Source: Camarhynchus parvulus (taxonomy: Eukaryota > Chordata > Aves > Passeriformes > Thraupidae). From it: DNA of 64,000 nucleotides. The position numbers and the translations under genes are program-made. Under the pieces are notes generated by a model. It ran no database searches. It saw nothing but the letters and a program-made list of their open reading frames with translations, and was not told where the DNA came from. The stretch is taken from contig NC_044573.1 of assembly GCF_901933205.1 (NCBI RefSeq), positions 64,398,993 to 64,462,992 on the forward strand, read 5' to 3'. Shown piece after piece: positions 13,401-28,400 of the stretch. Each line of letters starts with the position of its first letter. Position 1 is the first letter of the stretch.

Positions 13401-16400
13401 TTATTTGGCATTTTTGTGTTTCTGCCAAACTAGTAAATCACTACTGATGAATATCATGTAACTAAAGTTATAAATCTGATAAGCAAAATTTAAGACATAG
13501 ACTGCAAGTTCAATATGCTCATATCATGGATTTATTTTGGATTGTACTAGTGTATTTCAGGATCTTTGCTCCCCTAAACCAAGTTAGTTGCTAAAGGCAA
13601 TGGTCAGAATTCAACTTATCCCATTTTACTGAAGGAAACAAATCAGAATAAACTGATGCCTTGAAGTTGTAATTTACAGTGGAAAATATTTTTTTAAAAA
13701 TGTGCCACTAGGGGCTGCCACATACCCCTTCTATTGAGGTAGTGTTAAATTATGCATCTGCCACCACTGCAAGAATTTCACATAACAAGGTTTGTGTTTC
13801 AGCTGGAAATCTTGTTTTCTAGTGTCCCCAGAAACAAGAAGTTCAACTGTAGTTTTCAACTGATACTAAAAGACTGAGAGTGTAGTTTAGTTTTCAGATG
13901 CACTTTTGCACTTTTTTGACTTTTATTTCATCTGTGCAGAAGTAAAGCAATTTTTAAAAAAATGAAGGATTTATTTCTGTGCAGAAATGTGGTGTTATTA
14001 AACTGGAAATTGATTTTCACAGCATTCCAAATATTTTTGTGGCTACATACGTAAAAAATATATCTTGCATTTTTTGCCTTTTATGACACACTGTAACCGA
14101 ATGAGGTAAAAGGACTGTTAAAAACAAAATTTGACCATGTCATTAAAGTGCAAATTAATGATAAAGAGTAAGAGTTGTGTGTAAGTTCCTCATAATCCAT
14201 CTTCAGTCTACCTAGTAGTCATAAACACAGTTAAGGTGTTTTTTTCTGCGTAGTACAGAAATTATATGAACCCATAGTAAAAGTTTCTGAGGTTCTCTCA
14301 ATTCTTGTTGCAGATAATAACCCAAACCCAGAAATCCTGGAAGAGTATATAATTGAAAATTTTTGCATTTAAATGTAGACATTGACACGGGCCCATATGT
14401 ACACCAATACAATTAATCAGAAATGAAGAGAATAGCAAAGTTTAAGTATTATATAATCCCCATAGTCATTAAAACCACCAGCAGCAGCAGCAATGACAAA
14501 ACCAATAATAATAATAGTAGTAGTAGTAGTAATAATGTTTATTTAATATTATTTGAATATTTAATTTTTTAATATAAAAATAATTATTTTATTCCATCAT
14601 GGAGGGTTTAATGATTTCATTTGACGTTCATCTGTGAGGTCACATAAATTAAACCAAGGATAGAAAGGAAAATCAAGTGCATCTGAGTGCTTACAAACAG
14701 ATAAGATATATAAGATGCAAGTTGCAAGATACGTAGGTGCAACTTTTATTATGCTTGCCTTTCCGGATGTTCATTAAAATTTGGCTTGTAATGTTATGCA
14801 TATTGGCTCAGTTAAGCCAGAACTATTTGTTCCTTTTTATTGCTATGCAGCAGAGGGAAAATTGAGTTGCTTCTATTTCAAAAAGTCATTTGACATTGGT
14901 TATTGGAGAGTCATTTGTGTGCAAATACCTGCAGGAAATTCTTGTGTGTGTCCCATCCCTCGGGAAGTAAGGCACGATAGTCCAGTGGAGAAAGGTCTGC
15001 ACTGGGTGCAGAGGAAAGTGCCAGGTGTTCCTTCCCCTCTTTTTGTTCCTGAAAGTGCCAAAGTTTGTCTGATTGAGAGGTACGTGCAAAGGGCCAGGGG
15101 GAACTGTCAGATTCTAAATCGCACTTTTTGCAAGAGTCTTTGCCCACACCTGAGATTAGGTGAATTGAAAGAGATTAGAAGGAAAATGTCCCTCTCTTGT
15201 TTGTTTACACTGCTGCATTTGACAGCATTTTGGACACCATCAATTCTCCCAATAGAGTCAAGTTTCTCTGACTGCTTGTGCAAGTGCTTTCATGCAGTGT
15301 GAGAGGGGAAAACCATTTTCTAACAAGTGAAGTGATTAAAAAAACACAGGCACTGTCAGAGGCAATAAATATTCTTCATTCTTTGAAGAATACTTGCAGT
15401 ACTGAGAGTACTGATTACTCTGTGGTAATCCCTGTCTTAGACACACATACAAACAATTGCTAGTATACTTAGAAGTATTACTCATATGTATTTTCTTCCT
15501 CTTGCAAATGTACTGTGAAAAAACTGTCCCCTGCTGAACTGTGAAAATAATACATTGCACCTTGTGCTTTTACTTTTGTGGATTTCTCTGAATCAGCAGC
15601 TCTACTGTGAATATAGTAGTGAAAATACTCTATTAAAATAATGTAGCTATCTTTAACGTACAGATGATGAATCATCTTATTCCTAGAAGAAATTGCCATT
15701 TCACAACTTTTTTTTGCTTCCTGGAAATAAGATGAAGTGTGACTGTCAAAGACAGTGTAAGCCTGTGTTTTGGAAGGATGTCCCTGAACTCTCCTCATGA
15801 CTGAGCAAATCCAGGCAGAGCTACTGAATCATGTTCATAGAAGCAGGCTTGTAAAGGCCAAACTGCTCATTCATTGCTTGCAAATATAAACACTCTGTTA
15901 GTTATCAACCAGCTGAATTTCTCATATGTCATCTTACAGTTGTTTCCTTCTGTTTAGCAAATTTGATCATCCCCACATTCTGAAGTTACTTGGTGTGTGT
16001 CTGTTAAATGAACCTCAGTATCTTATCCTGGAGCTGATGGAAGGAGGGGATCTGCTTAGCTATTTACGAGGAGCAAGAAAGAAAAAGGTGAAGACCATAA
16101 GATTCATACTTTTAACCTGTAACTGCCCAGTTTCTCAAATTTTCCCTTTCTAAAAGTCCATGCTGATGTTCAGCTGTTTCTGTACTTGCAAGGTCTGGCC
16201 TGGCTTTTCCTTAACACCCTGGGACTCAGTGCTGACCTTGCAATCAGTGATGCTGTGAAGAAGATTAAATGTCATTAGATCACTGACCAAAATTGTGGTT
16301 TCAGTCATGAGATGTCTGCTAATTTCTCACTGTGAAAATCATAAATTGTCCTTTTGAAAGTGGTAATAAATAATGGTGGTCATGTATGTGGTTTATTAGG

Positions 16401-19400
16401 AATCATAGAGGGTTTTTTTTTTTGTCTTTGAATAACAACAATATCCTTAATGTGAGAGCCATAGTCCGAGCATATAAGAATATACTGTCCCTGCGCCCTC
16501 AAATTCTTTAGAAGGAAAGAAAAGAAAAAAGGATAAACAATTTCAAGTAAATTTTTTCTCCAGTTAGTGTGTGGATTGGGAATATGCATGGCATGATGTG
16601 AGGTCAAAATGAAATTTTATAGCATTATAGCAATTGCATAGTTCATTTACACAATCAGATCAAATCTACACAGTGTTGAAATGCATATACATGTGTTCTA
16701 CTAGAAAAAACTATTACACTGATTTCAAATGGAGAAATATATTTCAGTGAGGAAATCTCACATGGGGAGTTTGTCATTCTGAGCTGGTAAAGCTGGAAGA
16801 ATAGCTAACTTCTGTCTTTGTTTCTTGTAGCTCCGGAGCCCTTTACTGAGTGTCACTGACCTCTTGGACATATGTTTGGATGTTTGCAAAGGCTGTGTCT
16901 ATTTAGAGAAAATGCATTTTATACACAGGTACAGAGTGTACTTCCTTAGTCTTCCCAGGCTTACCCACAGTATTGGGACTCATTATCTTACCCAGGAAAA
17001 AATGTCTAGAAAAATTTCACAATGTAACATGACAGGAGAGAGCACTGGAGTAAAATCTTAAGGCTATGCTCTTCTGCTAAATATCACTCACAGTTCTCTC
17101 CCAAAATAGTGGGCTACTCTAAAATCTGAACCAAGGACTGCACCCTAGGCCAGAATCATATCCAGTGCAACAGAGAGAAGGACAAGTGGAAGATCCATGT
17201 GGTGTCTTTGGCTGCCTAGTGGGTAGCTTTAGAGGACACAGAGCTGGACTTTTCTCAGAGAGGTACAGGGAAAAGATGAGAAGCAACAAGCACAAATTAC
17301 AGCAAAGGAAATTAGATAATATTGTTCACTACATCCCAGAGCAATCACTGAAACAGGTTGTCCAGAAGGGCTGTGTCATCTCCAGTCCTGAAGATATGCC
17401 AAACTTAACTGGGTGAGGCCCTAAATCACTTGATCCAGTCTTGGGGCTGGCACTGCTCTGAAGAGAATGTTGAGCCAGATGACTTACAGACCTGAGTTTT
17501 TCTGCCATGCTAACTCCATCCTCTTTTCTCTGCCTTACAAATCAGGGACTTGGCTGCTCGCAACTGCCTTGTGTCTGAGAAGGAATATGGGCGTTCATCC
17601 CGGATAGTAAAGATAGGAGATTTTGGGCTTGCCAGAGATGTCTATAAAAATGATTATTACAGAAAAAGAGGAGAAGGTCTACTCCCTGTCAGATGGATGG
17701 CTCCTGAAAGCCTTATTGATGGTGTCTTTACAAGTCGCTCTGATGTCTGGTGAGTTATAGCAGCCACAAAGCTGTGGCAATAACCATAGTAAATTCTGCA
17801 GCAAGAAAATATTGGTTTAGAGGAGGAATTACAGGGTTGTATATTGCCATCTCTAATAATTTTTAGGCTCAGGAAGACTTCCTCCTAAGTGAAATTTTGA
17901 GTATCTAATGAAATATTTGACACTATGACAGTATATTTCATGGATATATTTCTTTATGCTGTAAGATCTTTGGATTTTGGCTGGAAGGAACTAATGTCAC
18001 TCAAATAATTTTACAGTTGTACCAGGCCCGCAATGTGCTTTTTGCTTGATTGGGCACTGAATTGACTGCCTGCCTGCATGCTGTTCCATTTTGTTTTCCA
18101 TTAGGTTTATTGACATTTTCTTCCAACAGCCAAATACTTTGCCCTTTCACCCTCTTCTAGTGACTTCTTTATTTTGAAGACCAGACTTTGCAGCATCATC
18201 AGGAGAAGGTCACAGTACTTTTTTTTGTGAAGGTTAGCTAAAAGTGTGCCTTTGAGTGGCTTTGAGTTTAGTGTGAAGAAGTAGAGACCCACTGTCAGGA
18301 GACATGGCAAAAAAACCCCAAAACCCCAGACTAAACCAGATCCATGAAACCTGGTATTCACGCAAGTTTAGATTTCAGTGGCCACATGTACTCAGCCCAT
18401 GGGTCTTGTCCAAGTCCTTACTGCCTGCACCTATCTATCTGACTGCTAGTCTTGCTCTTATCTGAGAAAGTAGTTTAGTACTCTGTGCCAAACCAAATGA
18501 GATGCTGATTGCTCCACAAGTGGTGCTTGGAAGAACTTGTCTTTCTCCAATTTAAACCACAACTCTAGAGATTTCAGAACACCAGTTTATATGAGAACAT
18601 GCTCAATCTGAGTGTTTCCTGGGGAAGATGTTGGGCACTCAGTATCTTCTGAGCTGCAGCTCAATGAGTCTGGGAAAGCATCTCAGTTCTACACATTTAT
18701 TTTAGCTATTCCAAGGCTGGCTTAGGGACAAAACAGAATTGTCTTCTTACTCCTAATTTTTCTGAGTCTTATTCTTAGGTTAGAGACAATCTAACTGCTA
18801 ATAGGGAGATTTCATGATGAATATGGTTATTAATTTTTCTCTTTTTCTTTTTTTCATGGTGTTTCTCAGGGCTTTTGGTGTACTAGTGTGGGAAACATTG
18901 ACTTTAGGTCAACAGCCATATCCAGGTTTCTCCAATACAGAAGTTTTACACCATGTACGATCAGGAGGAAGGCTGGAAACTCCAAACAATTGTCCTGATG
19001 ACCTGTAAGTTAATTTTGTTTAAATGTTGTTGATAATATTTATAAGAGGCAAGAGGCTTTTTGCCAGTTGGTCATCATTTTGAAGATTGGTCATGCCCAT
19101 GAAGGGCCCAACATCCTCCACTTTCATTTCCAATGAAACTGGCCAACATGCTAATTCATCCAGTAGACAAACCTGTGAATAAGAATTTAAGGCATGGATC
19201 TGATAGCAGTGTGAGAACAGGCTGAGAGTACCTGAAGATATTGGTTGGAAGTTAAGATGGCTCTAAGACTTTATTGTTCTCTCTACATCATGTTTCTGTG
19301 GTTGTAGATAAAACTCTTTCTTAATGGTAAGTGCAGGAATAGGCTAATATTAGAACAAAAGTGAAAAAATAAACTCTGCCTTTTGTAGAGAGAACTCAAA

Positions 19401-22400
19401 AAAACCAAAAAGAAAAGCTGAAGCCGTACAGGAAAAGGGAAGTCTGCACCTCTGGTTAGTCTTTATCTGAACTGGATAAGTAAATCCTTCAATTTCTGTT
19501 TGTGTCTTGAACACAAAACTCAGGTTTAATTGCAAAATTCTTGCAGTTAAACAGAATAAAATAAATACATCAAGTGAATCAAACCCATACTGTCCAGAGG
19601 TGTATGAAGGAGGAAGTAGGACATGAGCTTAACAATCACTCAGTATTGTCTAATTTCATGTCTCAATTTCTTTATCACCCGCTCAGCAAAAGCAGTCACA
19701 GCAATGCGCTTGACAGCTGGTTGTACAAATAGGGGAGGCTACTGAAAATCAACAATTCTTACTCCCAGGGCTGAGGAAAAGACCTGAGAATAATTCTGTG
19801 TTTGGCAAGCCAATCCCTCCATGATAGATCTTACACCAGTAACTGTGTTCTGAGGTTAAGAGAAGGTGATTATTTATCATTATGTAGATATAACTGAAAT
19901 ACCAAATTAGCAATAAAAACACAGAAAAACCCCAAACCAAGCTTTAGCACTTGGAGGAACTGAAGAGATTGGAATTTTACTTTAATAACAGAGGGAGAAC
20001 TGGAAGTCACAGAACAAATGAAAGCCCAAAGAAATTTTAATTGTAATATTTTCTGAGAAAGGTTTCCTCAAAAACTTTCGTACATCTGTGCTGTGAATAA
20101 AAAAGCACAGGAGGCAGCTATATCCATGTACTAGTCTGACACTCAAACTTAAGCGAAGGCTCATAAATTGCCCTAAAACAAGTTACTAGATCTTCAGAAA
20201 AATCAAGAAACTTTTGCTTGAAATAATTTTTAAGGTCCCAGATCTTGAATTTAGCATAGCCTATAGGTCCTACATACTGGTCTGCCTGTTGTAGGATCAG
20301 TGCCTAATAGTAGTTTTTGAAAGCCAAAGAGCTGATGAGCTTAGACTCTTGTACCATCTTTTATCTCATTTGGTGAACACTCAGCACCTGCATGCAGCTT
20401 CTGTCAGTAGCATAAACAGCTTTTTGCTGCTTTGCTAGGTCATTAATGGCATGCCGGGATTCTTGACATTCCTGTTTCCATCCTTGTGGTTTTGAACCTG
20501 CATCAGGACATCAGCAGTCAGTAATTGTCTCCTCAGCACTTTGGCTTGCTCATTGTCATTTGACAAAACAAACCGTCGCTGATAGGAAGAGAGTTCAAAG
20601 GCCAAAGTACTTCAGCTGAGAAGTGTTTAGGAATCTGTGATGGGCTTACACTGCAAGTGCAAGCAGGGCTGGCACAGAAACCTTAGGGTGCAAAAGCATG
20701 AAGGAAGTGGGTTGTTTGTTTGGTTTTTTATTTGGAAGGGGGGAAAATTTCTTCCCCTTGCCTCCATTAGTTGCTACTCCAGGAACTACTTTTCCCCAGA
20801 GAACTGTGGCTAGGTAAAGCTTGGTAAAGAATCGAAAAAGGGTCTTGGGGATGTATAAATGAGACACATATATTGAAACATGAATTAGATCTATGAATGT
20901 AAAAACACTTTCATCAGAAATCCACATCTGGCACAGCCACGTGGGTATGAGGCTTGCATGCAAGAGAATGCCAAGGTTGGACTGAACTGAGTCAGAACTT
21001 TATAATTTAACAAATCCTCAAAGGCTGTGGATTGCAGCCTAGAGAATTTGTACAAGCACCAGGACATTTGCTGACTTGAAGTTGCAGTTTCAGGAATGCT
21101 CAGTCCTTTGCAAACTTACACAAGCAACTTTGATAAAAATTTTTTATTTGGTAGCTAAAAGCTTTTTACAATTTGTTTCTGGCAATGATCCCCTGGAAGA
21201 ATTAACAAAGTGAAAGAGATGAAGGGCTTGCACAGAATGCATCAGATGATATCAGCGGCTTTTTATCATGATAAATTTTCTCATTTTCTAAGAAAATCAC
21301 ACATCAGTTGTATTTCCCATTTCATATGAGAATAATTGGTAATGCTTGTAGCTTCTGTGTGCTATAGTGCATTTCAGGAATGTTCACATTCTGCCTCCAA
21401 TATCTGATACTGAATATTAGTTCTTTACTTTTCCAGGCTCTCAAATTCTAACCAGCCCCACATAAGCAGCTCTGTTGGACATTCAGTTGTTGCTGCCTGA
21501 TAAAACACGGGCGTGAAGTGTGGGTTTGTAGGTGTACATCTAGTGTAAAGGTTAGCTCTTGAACCTGTCATAAACCTTTAGCTAATGTTGTGTTTGGAAC
21601 TGTCATTTTTCATTTCTTCCTGACAAGCTTTCCCCATGAAAGAAGGGCAATCCTCTGGATCTCTTTCTCATGAAGTGATGCTAGCCCATGTTTGGTTCCC
21701 CAAAAATATAGGAATATGTTCAATCTGTCACTTACATGTATCTTGGCATGTCGAGCTGTCTTTCTCCGTCTTCACTGGTCTCATACTCATGCATTTCTGA
21801 ACTAATGAAAGTTTGTGCCATATAATTTAAAACTTTGGATGTCACAGCATGCCTCAAAAGCTAAATGTCATGCCAGAAATAGCTGTACATGTAAAATTTG
21901 CAGATATATTCTGAGAGAGCATGAAAGTTTTTGTCATTAGAAACCTAAAGCCTATCTGAATTAAACACTTAGTGAAAAATACCAGTACTGATTCTTTAAG
22001 CCAATCACCAAGTAATTTGATTTAGGAAATAAAAACACGGAATATAGTTAAAATGAGAAAATTACAGTACTGAATTACAGTTTTGGCAGAAGTTAATATC
22101 CTTACTCCATAGCAAAACAGAATGGCTTTATAAAGCAGATTTTCCAATAAAAATAGTTATTTAGAAAGGCAGAGATTGGTCATAGGAACCAAAACAAAAA
22201 AATTCATATTCCACACTTGCAATGTTCTTGTTTCATAAATGAAAAGAGGGTAAATTTAGATTGTATATAAGAAAGAATTATTTTACACTAAGGGTGGTGA
22301 AACGCTGAAAAAGATTGCCAAGAGAAGCTGTAGATATCCCATCCCTGGAGCTGTTCAAGGCCAGATGGGTGGGGCATTGAGCAACCTGATGTAGTGGAAG

Positions 22401-25400
22401 ATGTCCCTGCACATGGCTGGTGGGTTGGACTAGATGATCCTTGAAGGTTCCTTCCAACCCAAAACATTCTAAGAGTCTATGACTTCTGTAACATTTCCTA
22501 TTTCTTTCTTGGTCAGTGGCTGGCTGTTTCTTCCACAAGGCTCTGTTCATGAGAGCCCAAGTATAAACCTGATGAAGCACAGCACCGGAGCTCATGTTTT
22601 TTTGCCTGGATATCCTACCAAAAAGCATGACCAGAAGGAAGATTGTTGGCTTCCAGCATCCAAAGCTGGAATTCAATGTGACAGACACTTTGCTGGCAGC
22701 AGAAGGAAAACCAGTTATTTAACCTTTTTTGAGACCTATTCAGTTTTTTTCTTTCTATATTTCCAGTGTCATCAGTAATAACCAGTACACCTGAAAGTAA
22801 GCAGATGAAGTGATTCAGAGTGTTAGGAAGCCAATACCACTTTTTAAATTCCTAAAACAGATTTTCAAAATTTCATGGAATCCTTTTGAAAAAAACATAA
22901 TTACTCTGTTCAGCTTGAAAACCACAAGAATACAGGTCGATGACAAGTGGCTTTGAAACAATTTTTCTACTCACATTCTCACTTGACACTAATATTTTAA
23001 TGAAAAATACCATTGAAAAATCAGAAGCCAAGCGATTCCTCCCAGCTGTCACCAAGGGCTTTTTAAGATGCCCAGTTGTGGTGAAGGACAGCAGTCATCT
23101 TTTTAAGATGGATAAGTGAGGATCTGAGCAAGACAATTCATTTCACATAACAGATTAACGCCTGGTGTCACATAGCAGCAGGTCTGGGAGGATGTTTGTC
23201 AGGGGAGGGTTTGAACTTAAGGCTTAGAGGTAAATGCTCCACATTCCAGATGCAGCTTCCTGAACCAGCCTTTCACTGGCTGCTCTCTGGTTTTGAGACT
23301 CGGAGACCTCTTTCCACTCCCGACACTTAGCATGTCCAGGTGTTGGCTGTGTTTTGGTTTTCAGCCTGTCTCTCCCTGGCTTTTGTAGGATTTGGTTTTG
23401 TGTAGCATAAACTCACCTTGAGCAAGGAATAAAAACCAACCCTATCATTTAGACAAACAGGAGGTAAATTTTCCACTAAATGGTAGCAATAGTATTGTCC
23501 AAGGTGGGCTGGAATCCCTGCACGCAGAGGAAATTCATACTGTGTTTGCCTTTGGAAAGCCTATTCATATTTGTTTTGGTCTGGAGGTAGAAGTTGAAAT
23601 TAACTCTCCGTGTGCTGGAGGGTTTGCCTTGAACTTCTCCTGAATGTAAGGTAGCTTGAGTTGAAAGAGGATTAAATAAATTGAAAACTTCAGGTTAATT
23701 TCTGATTTTACGCTTCCTTTTTTTGTTTTAAATTTTTTTCTGAGCGAGAATTTCCTCCTTGTCTGCTTTCTTAGAAAGTATTCCTGACTTCTTCAGGGAG
23801 AGTAGATGTTCATAGCAAATGTGCCTTTTAAAAAAAATGTTATATCTGCTTCCAATCTCAAAAATATCCATTGTCGAAAAATTAAAATGTTTTAGAGTAA
23901 TTATTCTCGACTTTAATTTGATCTTTAATTTGTTTTTCATTGCCTCAGCAGCTGATGATGATCTTTGTACCACACAGAAATTTTTCAGGCCAAACTTGCT
24001 TCCCAGATCTTTCATGGTAATTGTTGAGATTAATTACCCTATTATAATTTTTGTTTGCGTTTAAATTTTTTTTTTCAGATGTGATTTAATGACAAGATGC
24101 TGGTCCCAAGACCCTCACACCAGACCTACTTTTTCTTGTATTCATGACAAACTGCAAGAGATAAGACACTCTCCACTGTCCTTCATCTGCTGCCTTGAAA
24201 ACAGAGAGGCATCAGCTGGAGTCATCAATGAAGCTTTTGAAGGTGAGTCTGGGCCAGCACCCGCTCTTCTTGTGGCTTCTGCCCTGCATTTGTCACTGCC
24301 TTAAATTCTCTGGCTGTTACATGGAAACAGCAAAGATTTAGCTCTATCATACGGAACATGTAAAGGTTCATTCTGTGCCTGGGAGGTACAATGAATTAGA
24401 TGAAGGATGTGTAGGATTACCAAGCAAAAAGGCCCAGATGAGGTTGTAATTAAGCCTGACTCACAGAGACATCCAGTTTGCATCTGAATTCTTGGTAGTT
24501 CACAACCCTGTACCACTACAATAGATGCCTAAGTTCCTTGCAGAGACTGGAGAGCCTTAGAAGGTTTCCATGTGGAAATCTGTCCTAATTTCAAAGACAT
24601 ATAGGTTCTTTCCATGAGATAAACATGGCCATTAGGCACTTCCTCTAGGAGTACTGGTTCAGCAGCCACCTGCAAGTGAGGCACCATTTAGGCACCCTAG
24701 TAAGGTAGCCTTAATCCAAGCCAAACCCTGGTCATTCAGGTCTTGCCTATGCTCTGCACACTGTGAACAAATAAACTAAGTGGTGTTAGGGAAGACATAC
24801 TTAAGGTATGGGACACAACAAAACTCAATTATATAAGAACATTATTAAGGTTCTGAAAACAGGAATTAAGAAAAAAGGGTATGCTAAAGGTATTACCTAA
24901 GAAAAAGGTAATGCTAAATTTGAAGTTGTCAGTGCAACTGGGATGTAAAGCATTTAAATATGGAAATTTAGATGGAACATCCTGGCTGGGTCAGAATAGT
25001 AATCTATTCGCATCCTTCAGTAATTCTTGGCTAACTAAATATTGAGGAAAAAGTAAACAATATTACTAAAAAATGTGATCTGAATTCTACAAAAAGAAAG
25101 TTTTTATCAGTTGAAATATTTCACTTTTATTTCACAGATTAATTTTTTCATTTAATCTGTTTGCATGCTATGGTTTTATAATGAAAAATATTGAATAGCT
25201 AAAGAACTACTTTCCGTTCTAGAAAAACCAAACCTGACTCTTTCTAAAATATCTAAAGGCTTTGCTTTGGAGGTGATTTTTTGGTGGTTTTCTTTTTTCC
25301 CTTCACAAATTGTTGCTGAACTAGGAACTGATTCACAAACAGTTTTGATACTTCAGTACTTCATATTTTCCTGAGAACTTCCTGATCCATCCCAGGAACG

Positions 25401-28400
25401 ATACAGTACTCAATTACACAACTACATAGACATTTTTCTTCAGGATACTATCTATATTCAATTCACTGGCATTGTTCAATTGTCACTTGATTTGATATTT
25501 TGCTAATCTTTATAATTTGGTGAAGCTTTACAAATGTCAGTGTATTTCCATTGTGGTTTCTCTTTATATCAAATCCAGTCTGTTCATGGCATGTTTACAT
25601 CACAAGACTAAAAACTTTATAAAGACATGCAGGGACCAGTACAGATAATCTATCATTTCATGCTTTTTTAACAGCTGATTTTGCATCCTTGTGCTATAAT
25701 GAAAAACAATTTGCATATAGTGTTATTCTTTAGTTTCTTTAAGGGTATCTTAACTCTCAATAACAACATTGAGGAAAGAGATACTTAGTCTGGCACAAAT
25801 GTTAGCCTGGCATTAGCTCAGGAAAGGACTACAGCCAATTAATTAGGCACTATGCCCAAGCTAATAGGCCTTACATTTTGGATGGACTTTATCTCACCTA
25901 AATGCAGCTGTCTACAGGCTAGGAGCCTCATCTAGGATAGTCTTCTAAGTATATCTGCAGTCAGAAGCAGAAAGTGAGAGCTCCTGTTTTTTGGGCATGC
26001 ATGACAGCAGGAAAGGGGTCACCTTTTGCCTTACTCTTCACTGATGATGGCTGGCATCCGGGTGACTTGCCGTATTTAATTTGGTTCATGTAGAATCACA
26101 GGATGGAGGAGACTGGAAAGGACCGCTGGAGGTCACCCAGTCCAACATCCCTGCTCACGCAGGGTCCCCCCACACACATTGCTCAGGATAGTGTCCAAAA
26201 TCTCAGCTATAGTATCTCAGACTAGATGTTTAATTTTCAGATGGCTACAGGAGCACAGCACCCACTGGACACAGGGCCGTACTGATTCAATTGCTTGTAC
26301 CCACTCCTGAGCTAGTTTGGTTTCCTGGCTTAGACATCTCTCCTCTGTGTTCCCTAACTCCACAGGCAACAGAGACATGAAAACTAACAGAGTTAAGAAG
26401 TTCTTGTGGCATTACATCAATATCTGCCAAAATCTTTAGTAGGGCTAAAATTTCTGTGGAAACCTACATTTCTGCTGCTTGGAACTGGGGAAAGGGGCTG
26501 GAAGGTTGGTTGCCATGTTTGTGGTGGAATAGACCCGGTGCAGATGTAACATGAAAGAGTTTTAGTTTCAGTGCAAGTCTCTGCTTAGGCTGTGTCAGAT
26601 AAGCCTGATCTTTCTCCAGCTGTTAACTTGCTCAATTTAAGCAAATAATTACTTTCACTGGGATGACAAATACATATTCTTAATGTAAGAAACAATATTT
26701 TGCCAAAATTTCAGGCTCTGCCGCACAGCAGAGGTCACAGAAAAAACCCATTGTTTTGTTTACTTGCCAGGAACAAAAGTTGCATTCTTAGAAATTACCG
26801 AGATGCAAAGGAAAACATGGATTGAGGCTTCCATGAAGTGTCAGTTTGAAGGATAAAAATTTGAAAAAAATCTGTTTAGTACAGAAAATATGGTAGTATA
26901 ATGGACTTTAAAGGTGGTCTTAATAATAGCTCTGTACTGTATAATGTAATTTTAGTCAGAGAATCTGTTGAGAGGAGTCACTTTTAAAATCAGGCTCCAT
27001 GAAACTTGTTTATAATAACTTAGTTGGTAAAATCTGGCCCACTGTGGTAAGCAGAGCAATTCAGTGTAGGCAGAGCTTTGGCTGTCAGAACTTTTACTTG
27101 GCACACTCTCTTCCTGAGCCTTGGACTTTTCTCCACCAGCTGTCCTGTTCCCTCTTCTGGCTTCCTCTCATTCTTCCCTTTCCATAGGTTCTGCCCACCT
27201 GCTGTTGCCTCAGACCCATTGCTGGATCTGCATTGGGAGGAGATGACAAAGCAACTGTTTTCATGCTTCCATTCAATGTTTTCATGCTTCAGTTCTCAAA
27301 AGTCCTTCTTAACTTCTCAGGTTCATTTGGTGATTCTGGTATAGGAAATACCCTTCAGGAAACAGGGTAGCTTGAATTTTATTCATCTGCATATCATCCT
27401 TCCATTTAAATGGATTTTGAAAGACTAAACACTTGACTAGCTCTTTACATGTATAATGCCATACTTATTTTCCTGTATATTTATAATGCACCTGTAGGTT
27501 ATCTCCCTCTTTCCTCAAGCACAGTCTTAATAAGTCCATTAAAATGTTATGCCGTTTACTTGATTGAAGCTCTAGAGTCCTCATGATGTCTTATTGTTGC
27601 TGGATTTTCTGATCAAGGACACATGCATGTCAATTTTCTGTAGCTCTCCAGCCCTGAATTAATTTGACAGTTTTTCTGCCTGCCATGTAAATCTCATAAA
27701 GTGGAATTCAGTAAGACGTGGGCTCCAGAAGTGAGGCTGATTTAAGCAAGAAAAGGCCATTCAGGTTCCACTTGAGTTTCCAGACTAAAATGTGTGCTCC
27801 ACTATGACCCTGTCAAAAACAGTTTGGGGCATGGAATATGTCTCAGACTGTAATTTGTAACACATTGTATAATAAGTTAGTGATTTTTAAAATTTGTATT
27901 CATTTCTAGCTGGGTCTAAGTGAAGTATTCCTTGTGTTCATAGTAGTAGTAGAAAGATGACAGCCAAAACAAATAATCCAAAATCTGTTCCATGATGGAT
28001 TGTCCTCGACAATATTTTCCAAAAATGTTACATGGTCATTGGCCTTTGTGTGTAATGAAACCCCAGCCATGAGCATCCAGCCAAGAAATGCTTGCTCTCA
28101 CCAGGTGACCTAGTTTCAAAAGAAAGAGACAAATGTCAAGCAAAGTGAAATCACATGCCTCAAAAATAGCTAAGATACTTAGCCTTACATCTTCCAAATT
28201 CTGTTGGGTCTTACCTAGCCACACTTCTAGGAGATCCATGCATGCTATTGGTGATTTTCATAGGTGGGAGAGATGAAAAACATTAGATTTTCTCAATAAC
28301 CTTAATGCCAGTGCAGTGTGACACAGAGATGGCCAGTGTGGGTAAACCAATACAGACAGGCTGCTAGTGGACAGCATGCTAGCAGGATAGCATGGGGATG

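Noticed and set aside
14781..15302. 173-codon open frame in a ROS1 intron
   Set aside because: No recognisable domain, no splice context in frame with ROS1, and composition like the surrounding intron.
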